NCBI GenBank assembly: GCA_963575745.1
Contig: CAUYUJ010017796.1
Coordinates: 160,350-224,349 of the forward strand
Reading direction: 5' to 3'
Length of the DNA: 64,000 nt
Source: Prorocentrum cordatum
Lineage: Eukaryota > Sar > Dinophyceae > Prorocentrales > Prorocentraceae
Below, one piece after another: positions 54,818-64,000 of this stretch (positions within the stretch are counted from its first letter, which is position 1; the number at the start of each line of letters is the position of its first letter). The notes beneath the pieces were generated by a model. The model was not told the origin of the DNA and searched no databases. It worked only from the letters and a program-made list of their open reading frames with translations. The translations under genes were made by a program, and so were the position numbers.

Positions 54818-56618
54818 GCCCAGGGCCCTTTCCCGGCGGTCCCCGGCGCGCGGCCGCGGCGGGAGTGAGTCCTTGCCCCTGCTGGTCTTGCTCCGCCGTC
54901 CTCCTGCTGGTCGCCGCCCTCACTGCTCCCCCTCCTCGTCACAGTGTCCTGTTCATCGGAGACGCCGACCGCCGTCCCATGCGGCCAACCGTTGGGCCGA
55001 AGTGTGGCAAAGCTATCAGGCTATGTGGGCTACGTGTTCCTCCAGCGGTCGTGGAACCCCTTCGGGGAACGCTGGAGAGACGAAAGGAGGAGGATGGGGA
55101 AGAGGAACGAGGAGGATGGGGACGATAAGGAGGAGGAGGAGGAGGAGGAGGAGGAGGAGGAGGATGAGGAGGAGGAGGAGGAGGAGAGGAGGGAGGAGAG
55201 GAGGAGGAGGAGGAGGAGAGAGGAGGCGGAGGAGGAGGGGGAGTGGAGGGGAGGAGGAGGAGGAGGAGGAGGAGTGGGAGGAGGAGGAGGAGGAGGAGGA
55301 GGAGGAGGAGGAGGAGGAGGAGGAGGAGGCGGAGGAGGAGAAGGAGGAATGAGGAGGGGTCCTGGGAGCCTCTTTGGGGCCTCCGAGGAGCCTCGTGGGA
55401 GCCTTTTGGGCCCTCTTTGGGGTCTCTTTGGGGCCTCTTGGGGGCCTCTCTGGGGAGGCCTCTGGGGACCTCTAAGGGACCTCTAAGGGACCTCTAAGGG
55501 ACCTCGTGGACTTCGGAGGCCGACATGGGGCTCTGTGCACAGTGGTGGGTCCCTCGTTGAAAGCGTTAGGGCCGTCTTGAAGGCCACTGTGGCCGTCTTG
55601 GTGGCCTCCTCTTAGGGGCCCTCTTGGGCCGTGTTGCTGGCCTCTTGGGGCCTCCCAACGTCAATCACGCCGTGCACCCTTGTGGCAAGACCACAGGGTG
55701 CGGCGGATCTGGTGGCCTTGGGTCCATCCCGCCACTGCGCCGCTGGGTTGTGGTTCAGAAGCCTCTTGGTTACTTATTGGGGTCTCATTGGGTGTGTCGC
55801 GGGGAGATGCTGGAGGCCTCCTGGGCACCTATCGGGTATCTCTCTTAAGGCCTCTTCGGGGGCTTCTGAGAGGCCGCTTGGGTTTACGGTGGAGGCTCTG
55901 GAAGCCATCTTAGAGGACAATGCGAGATTGCTTCGGAGGCCCCTTGGCCCCCTCTTGGGCTTTGGCAGTCGTGCGGGCCCTCCTGGCGGCCGTGTTGCGC
56001 CGTCTTGCACGTCCTCTTGGGCCGCCTCGGCGTGTCGGAAGCGCAGAACGGCGAGAACCCAGAACAAATCATTGACCAGCTCGAAGAAAATCAATCATGT
56101 TTACCTCTTGGTGTCTCCTTGGAGCCCTCTTGGTGCGACTCGGGGACTTCGGGGCCGTCCCGAGGCCATCTTGGGCAGTTTCGGAGCCCCTTTGAAGCCT
56201 CTTCAGACAGAGACAGTGGGAATGCTTGAGGATAACCCCCTACGCTAAAACACATCGCTACAACAGTGCTCACGGCAACTGCCCGGGCAAAATGCTGACA
56301 AGCAGCACTCCAATACGATACAATGTTGTAGCATAGCAGTAACAGTACAAGGGTGTATCAGCAGATTGTGCGTTTGGCGCAGCGTTCCGTCACCATCGGC
56401 AGGCATTATTCTTGGTATCTTGTTTCTTTCCTCTTCATTTCTCGGTGGGGCGATCTTCCTCCGTCAGTTATTCAACCCTCCTCCGCTGCCACCGCGGCTC
56501 GAGAAACGAGCCAGTGAGTTCCAACGTTCTAGCAGATCCTCTCATACAGGCCCTTTTGCCGGCTGCGACTGGCAATCGACATTGCGAGGTACCGTTCGTC
56601 TTTGGTCGAGGTGGCAGC
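54818..56618. repeat. Spacer E-F, type X
   Basis: As spacer D-E, with a shortened head segment (missing about 18 bp after GACCGCCGTCCC), a more irregular GGA tract (55083-55347), core module (56030-56105) and conserved 5' flank (about 56245-56618). A 1-bp loss in CTCT(G)CATACAGG (about 56541) fuses upstream DNA in frame with copy F; this is unlikely to matter for the protein. Confidence 0.7.
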
Positions 56619-57656
56619 ATGGGGGAGAAGACTTTCCAGATCATGGGTGCCCTCTCCTGCGTGGTGATGGCAGCCTCGGCAGCAGTCTTCTGCCTGCCGA
56701 TGCACAGGCTCTCCTTCTTCACTGGCGGTTTCATTCGCGCCGCGCGCATCGAGACGCATCTCTTGACGGTGGAGTTCCAGGAGGACGGCAGCGGCTTCTG
56801 CAAGGCGATCAATTACTTGCGCCCCGGCACGTGCTCCGACGGCAGCTTCAGCCTGGAGGAGGTCCAGCAGAGGTTCTGCGCCCCTGTGGTCGCCACGGCC
56901 TACCCGCAGGGCTGCCACGGCTTCCAGAACGCGTTCCGTCTCGGCATCGGGCTCGCCGTCTCCCTGGTGCTCAACACAGTCGGCCTGGTGTGCGTCCTCT
57001 TCGCCCTCCACAGCTACATCTACGGGCAGAGCCACAAGCGGTCCTACCGCAGCCTGGCGCTGATCGCGCTCGTGGTCTCTACCCTGCAGCTGGGCGCTGC
57101 CGTGAGCATGTACGGCCTCTTCGTCTTCAGGCACCTGGACGAGATGAAGGCCAGAGGCGCCAGCGGCATGGTCACCAAGTTTGTCTTCGCGGCGAGCGAG
57201 GGCATCGGGGCTTCCTTTGGCTTCTTCGCGTGCGCCAGCATCATCTTCTTGCAGCTGTTCATGCTCGCGATCTGGCAGTACACCAAGACCTCGCAGGAGC
57301 AGAGCGACGAGGAGATCAGGGAGAAGAAGCTGTTCGCCGCCGGGTTGGAGGCCCACGCGGGCTACGGCGGTGTCCCGGCCGCGGCGCCGCCGGCGCAGCC
57401 CTGGCCGCAGGCCGAGCAGGTCCTCTACGTCCCCGGCGGCGCCGCGCCGCAGCAGTGGGATCAGCCGCCCACCGGCTTCGGAGGCGCCGCCGGCGCGGGG
57501 CCGGCCCAGGCATGGCCCCAGGCCGGCGGCCCCGCGCCGCAGCAGTGGGACCAGCCTGCCGGGCTGCTGGCCCCGAGCACTTACGAGAGCCAGCCCCTGG
57601 AGATGCGGCGGGGGCAGACCTACATGCCCGACGTCCCGCCGAGCAACGCGGTGTGA
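56619..57656 (+). CDS. Four-transmembrane protein, array copy F (uninterrupted)
   Basis: 345 residues, protein identical to copy C. The open frame extends 69 codons upstream because of the 1-bp loss in the leader, but the conserved ATG at 56619 is kept as start. Family and function unrecognised; four helices, four loop Cys and the Pro/Gln tail as in copy A. Confidence 0.82.
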   Translation: MGEKTFQIMGALSCVVMAASAAVFCLPMHRLSFFTGGFIRAARIETHLLTVEFQEDGSGFCKAINYLRPGTCSDGSFSLEEVQQRFCAPVVATAYPQGCHGFQNAFRLGIGLAVSLVLNTVGLVCVLFALHSYIYGQSHKRSYRSLALIALVVSTLQLGAAVSMYGLFVFRHLDEMKARGASGMVTKFVFAASEGIGASFGFFACASIIFLQLFMLAIWQYTKTSQEQSDEEIREKKLFAAGLEAHAGYGGVPAAAPPAQPWPQAEQVLYVPGGAAPQQWDQPPTGFGGAAGAGPAQAWPQAGGPAPQQWDQPAGLLAPSTYESQPLEMRRGQTYMPDVPPSNAV

Positions 57657-60536
57657 GCCCAGGGCCCTTCCCCGGCGGTCCCCGGCGCGCGGCCGCGGCG
57701 GGAGGGAGTCCTTGCTCCTGCTGCTCTTGCTCCGCCGTCCTCCTGCTGGTCGCCGCCCTCACTGCTCCCCCTCCTCGTCACAGTGTCCTGTTCATCGGAG
57801 ACGCCTACGGCGAATCACCGCCGCCCACTGCCTGTTGGAAATGCCCATGCTATGTGTTCCCCGCGCCGTCGTGGAACCCCTTGGCGGAACACTGGGGACA
57901 GGAAGAGGAAGGAGGAGGATGGGGAGGAGAAGAAGGAGGATGAGAAGGAGGAGGATGAGGAGGATGAGGAGGAGGGGTTGGTCCTGGGAGCCTCTTTTGG
58001 GCCTCTTGGGCCTTCTTAGCCTTCTTTGGGGCCTCTTGGGCCCTCTTTGGGGCCTCTTGGGGGCCTCTTGGGGGCCTTTTGGAGTCTTCTGGGGACCTCT
58101 AAAGGGACCTCTTGGCCTTCGGAGGCCTCCATGGGGCTCTGTGCGCAGGTCCCTCTTTGGGAGCTTTAAGGCCGTCTTGAAGGCCTCTGGGGACGTCTTG
58201 GGGCCGTCTTGGGGGCCTCTTCTGATGGCCCTCTCGGGGGCCGTCTTGGGGGCCGTGTAGCTGGCCTCTCGGGGGCCTCTTGGGTCGTCCTGGGGCGATC
58301 GTGAAGGCCTTTGGGGCCGTCTTGGAGCATGGAGCATGGGAAGCCCACACAGGCGAGACCGATAGACTGCTCGAACAGCCTGAGGACAATCATCGATTCG
58401 GGCCTCCTGGAGGTCCTCTTGGAGCCCTCTCGGGGCGGCTTGGGGGCCTCATGGGCCGTCTGGACGGCATTGGGCCGTCTTGGGGCCGTCTTGGACGTCT
58501 TGGGAGGCGTCTTGGGACCGTGGAGGCCCTCCAGGGCCATCTTGGACGTCCTGGAGGCGTCTTGCTGGCCATCCTTGGCCGTCTTGCAGCCATCTTGGAG
58601 GCCATCTTGGGCCATCTTGGCCGTCTTGGAGGCGATTTGGGCAACGGGGTACGTAGTTTCGGCGGCGCTGTTGGGTCCTTCGGGTGGCAGGCGGGATCGG
58701 ACGAGACTCCACTGAGAGTTTCCGAAAGGGCCACCAACTACCTGGCATACAGCACGCCGTGCACCCCTGTGGCACGCCAACAGGAGGCGGCGGATCGAAG
58801 ATGCCTACGGCGAATCCCCGCCGCCCCCCTGCCTTTATGACACGCCTGTGTGGCCGAACATGTGGGCAAAGTTTGGCCACGCGATTGGACCATGCGTTCT
58901 CCAAGCCGTTGTGGAAGCCCTTCGGGGAACACGTGGGGGAGGAAGGAGGATGAGGAGAAGAAGGAGGAGACCTCTTGGGAGCTTCTTGGGTCATTCTTGA
59001 GGCCTCCTGGGAACTTCCTGGGGGGCTCGTGGAGGCCTCTTGGGGGCCTCTTCGGCCTCTTGGAGGCCTTTGAGGGCTTCTTGGGGGCCTCTTTGGTCGT
59101 CTTACGGCGTTCCTGGCCCGTCTGACGCCGTCGGGAGCCGCCATGGGAGCCTCGTTGGGACGTCTTGGGGCCCTCTTGAAGCGCTTCAGAGTCGTCTTGA
59201 AGGCCATCGTTCCAGGCCTCTTGGGCCGTCTTGGCGCCTTGAGGGGCCGTCTTGGGAGCCTCTGGGGCGATCTTGGGGCAATCTTGGGGGCTGTTTTGGA
59301 AGCACATGCCCACGTCCGTCGAGCACGTGTCTGGCAACTCAGTGCTGTTGGCCTCTTCGGGCCCTTCTGGAGGACCTCTTGGAGGCCTCTTGCGCCTTTG
59401 CAGGGGCCTGCCTCCTGGGCGCTTCTTGTGCCGTCTTGGGCTCTCTTGGACCCTCTTGGCGGTCTTGGGGGCAAATTCAAACCGTTTTTGGAGGCCATCT
59501 TGGGGCTGCCTTGGGCCCCCGTGAGCCCACCTTGCCCGCCTCGGAGGCATCTTGGAGGCCATCTTGGTCGTGGCTATTTGGAGGCGATTGGGCCAACAAT
59601 TTGTGGCGACTTTTTGCAGCTTTCTGGTGGGCTGGGCCGGAGCCTCAGTTTTGTTCTCAACAGTGAACCAAGAGCCACCAGAACTCCAGCATACCGGGCA
59701 CCCCTGTGGGCCTCTTAGGGCGCTTCTTGGGACCTCTGCGGGGGCCTCTAGCGGTCTCGGAGGGGCCGCTTGGGATTCTGGTCGAGGCTGTGGAGGCCAT
59801 CTTCGAGGAGAGCGCGAAATTGCTGCTGAGGCCCCGCGGCCCCCTTTTGGACCAGCGTTGGGCCGTTCGGGGGGCCTCTCCGACGGTCTTGCTGGTCCTC
59901 GTGAGGTCTTTTGGGCCGCCTAGGGGCGTCGGAAGTTCAGAGCGGCGAGAACGCACAAAAACCAATTCATCCATCCGAAGGAACTCAGTGGTGTTTGCCT
60001 CCTGGTTCCCCCTTATGGTGTCTGCTTGGGTCCCTCTCGGAGCGACTTTAGGACCTCGGGGCCGTCCTGAGGCCATCTTGGGCGGTCTTGGAGCCCTGTT
60101 GGACCCTTTTCAGACAGAGACAGAGGAAATTCTAGAGGAACACCCCATGCACTAACACACATCGCTACGACAGTGCTCACGACCACTCTCCAGGCAACGC
60201 GCTGACAAGCAGCACCCGAGCACAACGCAATGCTGCAGCATAGCAGTGATAGTACAAAGAGGGTACCAGCAGATTGTGCAGTGGGCGCGGCGCTCCGTCA
60301 CTATCGGCAGACACTGTTCTTGATCTCGTGCTTCCACCGTCATCGCTCCTCGGCGGGGCGATCTTCCTCCGTCAGTTACTTAGCCCTCCTCCGTTGCCAC
60401 CCCGGCTCGAGAAACGAACCAGTGAGTTCCAACGTTCTAGCAGATTCTCTGCATACAGGCCCTCTTGCCGGCCGAAACTGGCAATCTTTTTTGCGCGGTA
60501 CGTGTGGTACCGTTCGTCTTTGGTCGAGGTGGCAGC
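57657..60536. repeat. Spacer F-G, type Y
   Basis: Virtually the same as spacer C-D at an offset of 10,342 bp, including core modules (about 58330-58407, 59299-59352 and 59927-60007) and conserved 5' flank (about 60147-60536). Confidence 0.72.
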
Positions 60537-62333
60537 ATGGGGGAGAAGACTTTCCAGATCATGGGTGCCCTCTCCTGCGTGGTGATGGCAGCCTCGGCAG
60601 CAGTCTTCTGCCTGCCGATGCACAGGCTCTCCTTCTTCACTGGCGGTTTCATTCGCGCCGCGCGCATTGAGACGCATCTCTTGACGGTGGAGTTCCAGGA
60701 GGACGGCAGCGGCTTCTGCAAGGCGATCAATTATTGAATCGCTTCGCTCATTCCGCCGGCCCATTTCGCATGACTGAGCCTCTTGGGGCCGCTGGGGGGC
60801 CTCTTCAGCGTCGCTTGGGGGCCTCCTGAGGGCCTCTTGGGGGCTTTGGGGGCCTCTCAGGGGCCTCTTGAGGCCTCGGGGCTTCTTAAGGCCGAGGGCT
60901 CGAAGTTTCGTTTTGTGTTCCCCCTTGGGGGGCATCGCTTGGGGCCCTCTTGGGCCCCTCTTGGGCCGTCTTGGATGTCTCTGGGGCCGTCTTGGAGCCC
61001 TCTTGGGCCAGCTTGGGGCCTTCTTGGGAGCTTCTTGGGCCCTCTTGGGGCGATCTTGGGGGCCTCTTGGGCCGTCTTGGGTCGTCGGGAAGCCGAAAAG
61101 ATGGACACGCCAAAATCTGCCCAAAACCTAAGGAAAAGTACGTAATGATTTTTGCCTCTTGGGGCCCTCTGGGGAGTGCTCTTGGAGGCCTCTTGGGGCG
61201 TCTGGGGGCCATCTTGGGCGTCTTGGAACGATCGTGTGGCATCTCGGAGCACTCTTGAACCATCTTGGAGGGCGTTTGGCGGCCTCGTGGCCCTTCTTGG
61301 GGCTCTCTGGAGGGCCACGGTGGCGGCGCCCAGGAGGAAAACCATCTCTGACCCGAGTCTGCCGGGGATCGCCCGGGGTACCTTTTCGTCCGGGTAAACC
61401 CAGGGGCCGCCCCGCGCGCGCGAAGTAGAAGTATTATTTAGCAGTTACCGGAGATCTTAGCACGCCTCTGGCCCGTTGGGCCGGCGAATTTGCGCCCCGG
61501 CACGTGCTCCGACGGCAGCTTCAGCCTGGAGGAGGTCCAGCAGAGGTTCTGCGCCCCTGTGGTCGCCACGGCCTACCCGCAGGGCTGCCACGGCTTCCAG
61601 AACGCGTTCCGTCTCGGCATCGGGCTCGCCGCCTCCCTGGTGCTCAACGCAGTCGGCCTGGTGTGCGTCCTCTTCGCCCTCCACAGCTACATCTACGGGC
61701 AGAACCACAAGCGGTCCTACCGCAGCCTGGCGCTGATCGCGCTCGTGGTCTCTACCCTACAGCTGGGCGCTGCCGTGAGCACGTACGGCCTCTTCGTGTT
61801 CAGGCACCTGGACGAGATGAAGGCCAGAGGCGCCAGCGGCATGGTCACCAAGTTTGTCTTCGCGGCGAGTGAGGGCATCGGGGCTTCCTTTGGCTTCTTC
61901 GCGTGCGCCAGCATCATCTTCTTGCAGCTGTTCATGCTCGCGATCTGGCAGTACACCAAGACCTCGCAGGAGCAGAGCGACGAGGGGAGATAGGGGCCTT
62001 ACCGCCGAGTTGCGCCGCAGGGTTGGGAGGCCAGCGCGGTACGGCGGTGTCCCGGCCGCGGCGCCGCCGGCGCAGCCCTGGCCGCAGGCCGAGCAGGTCC
62101 TCTACGTCCCCGGCGGCGCCGCGCCGCAGCAGTGGGATCAGCCGCCCACCGGCTTCGGAGGCGCCGCCGGCGCGGGGCCGGCCCAGGCATGGCCCCAGGC
62201 CGGCGGCCCCGCGCCGCAGCAGTGGGACCAGCCTGCCGGGCTGCTGGCCCCCAGCACTTACGAGAGCCAGCCCCTGGAGATGCGGCGGGGGCAGACCTAC
62301 ATGCCCGACGTCCCGCCGAGCAACGCGGTGTGA
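60537..62333 (+). pseudogene. Four-transmembrane protein, array copy G (interrupted, damaged)
   Basis: First part 60537-60734 and second part 61490-62333. The second part is 844 nt, four more than in copies B and D. A patch at 61985-62042 differs from copy D at many bases and small indels, creating TAG at 61991-61993 and a frameshift after helix 4; the tail frame resumes and ends normally at 62333. The rest is almost identical to copy D, including Asn138. The clustered damage may be sequencing or consensus error rather than real decay. Confidence 0.75.
60735..61489 (+). other. Insert in copy G (intron-like or transposed)
   Basis: 755 bp, same site and ends as the inserts of B and D; five bases longer, including CGTA added near 61141 and one extra G at 60926-60932. 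Terminal inverted repeats kept. Confidence 0.75.
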
Positions 62334-64000
62334 GCCCGGGGCCCATTTCCCTGGCGGTCCCCGGCGCGCGGCCGCGGCGGGAGTGAGTCCTTGCCCCTGC
62401 TGGTCTTGCTCCGCCGTCCTCCTGCTGGTCGCCGCCCTCACTGCTCCTCCTCCTCGTCACAGTGTCCTGTTCATCGGAGACGCCGACCGCCGTCCCCTGC
62501 TTTTTGGAAACGCCCATGAGGCCAACCGTTGGGCCGAAGTGTGGCAAAGCTATCGGGCTATGTGGGCTATGTATTCCTCCAGCCGTCGTGGAACCCCTTC
62601 GGGGAACGCTGGAGAGAGGACGAGAAACGAGGAGGATAGGGACGATAAGGAGGAGCAGGAGGAGGAGCAGGAGGAGGAGGAGGAGGAGGAGGAGGAGGAG
62701 GAGGAGGAGGAGGAGGAGGAGGAGGAGGAGGAGAGGAGGAGGAGTAGGAGGAGGAGGAGGAGGAGGAGGAGGAGGAGGAAGGAGGTAGAGTAGAGGAGGA
62801 GAGGAGGAGGAGGAGGAGTAGGAGGATGAGAGGAGGAGGAGGCGGAGGAGGAGAAGGAGGAATGAGGAGGGGTCCTGGGAGCCTCTTTGGGGCCTCCGAG
62901 GAGCCTCGTGGGAGCCTTTTGGGCCCTCTTTGGGGTCTCTTTGGGGCCTCTTGGGGGCCTCTCTGGGGAGGCCTCTGGGGACCTCTAAGGGACCTCTAAG
63001 GGACCTCTAAGGGACCTCGTGGACTTCGGAGGCCGACATGGGGCTCTGTGCACAGTGGTGGGTCCCTCGTTGAAAGCGTTAGGGCCGTCTTGAAGGCCAC
63101 TGTGGCCGTCTTGGTGGCCTCCTCTTAGGGGCCCTCTTGGGCCGTGTTGCTGGCCTCTTGGGGCCTCCCAACGTCAATCACGCCGTGCACCCTTGTGGCA
63201 AGACCACCGGGTGCGGCGGACCTGGTGGCCTTGGGTCCATCCCGCCACTGCGCCGCTGGGTTGTGGTTCAGAAGCCTCTTGGTTACTTATTGGGGTCTCA
63301 TTGGGTGTGTCGCGGGGAGATGCTGGAGGCCTCCTGGGCACCTATCGGGTATCTCTTAAGGCCTCTTCGGGGGCTTCTGAGAGGCCGCTTGGGTTTACGG
63401 TGGAGGCTCTGGAAGCCATCTTAGAGGACAATGCGAGATTGCTTCGGAGGCCCCTTGGCCCCGCTCTTGGGCTTTGGCAGTCGTGCGGCCCCTCCTGGCG
63501 GCCGTGTTGCGCCGCCTTGCACGTCCTCTTGGCCGCCCTCGGCGTGTGGAAGCGCAGAACGGCGAGACCAGAACAATCCAATTGACCAGCTTTGAAGACA
63601 ATCAATCATGTTTTCGCTTTGTGTCTCCTTGGAGCCTCTTGGGCGACTCGGGGACTTCGGGGCCTCCCGAGGCATCTTGGGACTCCTTGGGCTTTTTTCG
63701 GAGCCCCTTGGAGCCTCTTCAGTCGAGACAGTGGGAAATGCTTGAGGAATAACCCCTACGCTAAAACACATCGCTAAAACAGTGCTCACGGCAACTGCCC
63801 GGGCAAAATGCTGACACGCAGCATTCCAATACGATACAAGCTGTAGTCTATAGGCAGTAACATGTACACGGGTGTATCATCAATTGTGCGTTTGGCGCAG
63901 CGTTCCGTCACCATCGGCAGGCATTATTCTTGGTATCTTGTTTCTTTCCTCTTCATTTCTCGGTGGGGCGATCTTCCTCCGTCAGTTATTCAACCCTCCT
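62334..64000. repeat. Spacer after copy G, type X, with scattered indels
   Basis: Same order as spacer D-E. The GGA tract (62650-62860) contains TAG and GTAGAG interruptions absent from the sister tract. From about 63460 there are repeated one- or two-base gains and losses relative to 53120-53580. The conserved 5' flank of the next copy starts about 63770. Confidence 0.7.

Larger units (their letters stand above)
46277..56618 (+). repeat. Higher-order repeat unit 1 (copies C-D-E)
   Basis: 10,342 bp from the start codon of C to that of F. Start codons of C/F and D/G, and spacer landmarks throughout, are all offset by exactly 10,342 bp, with near identity by eye. It holds one uninterrupted, one interrupted and one recombinant gene copy. 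Confidence 0.88.
56619..64000 (+). repeat. Higher-order repeat unit 2 (copies F-G, partial)
   Basis: Second 10,342-bp unit, cut by the window edge. Its third gene copy, the counterpart of E, would begin just outside, near 64136; its 5' flank is present at 63770-64000 and carries E-type words (GACACGCAGCATTCC). Confidence 0.87.

Overview
The window looks like nuclear DNA of a dinoflagellate. The decisive sign is a perfect copy of the 22-nt dinoflagellate spliced leader (DinoSL) at 2720-2741 and again at 12578-12599. High GC, GC-rich minisatellites, tandem near-identical gene copies and sparse genes agree with this. The species cannot be fixed from the sequence. No rRNA, tRNA or CRISPR was recognised.

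Left part (1-25.9 kb): a repeat-built locus. Three related cassettes (about 1104-9567, 9568-19357 and 20873-23191) share the order: 152-bp satellite array, AGGAGGCCCC-type minisatellite, 53-bp tandem repeats, AC-free unique tail, (CAA)n. Cassettes 1 and 2 carry the same about 6.3-kb APE-type non-LTR retrotransposon (ORF1 zinc-ribbon/coiled-coil protein; ORF2 endonuclease, reverse transcriptase, RNase H) at the same site. Cassette 3 is the empty site. Copy 1 has a perfect 13-bp target-site duplication and an A tail, and begins with the DinoSL, so it derives from a trans-spliced mRNA. Copy 1 has intact ORF1 but a nonsense codon in ORF2; copy 2 has intact ORF2 but a nonsense codon in ORF1. The ends of this part (1-1100 and 24021-25165) are inverted copies of each other.

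Middle part (25.9-38.6 kb): microsatellites and GC-rich degenerate repeats, with one second-family reverse transcriptase (29537-31939, 800 codons, 5'-truncated) lying between AC-rich microsatellites. A perfect 20-bp hairpin followed by T9 lies at 33667-33718. A decayed 74-codon tandem repeat lies at 34612-35055. No host gene is supported here.

Right part (38.6-64 kb): a head-to-tail array of seven copies (A-G) of one gene encoding a 345-residue four-transmembrane protein of unrecognised family. Copies A, C, E and F are uninterrupted. Copies B, D and G carry an about 750-bp insert after codon 66; removing it restores exactly 345 codons. The insert lacks GT-AG ends, has near-terminal inverted repeats, and is built from the same repeat family as the spacers. 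C-D-E and F-G-(H, beyond the window) form a higher-order repeat of 10,342 bp. Copy E is a 14-bp-deleted, recombinant copy. Copy G and the last 2 kb contain scattered indels that may be contig-end consensus errors.
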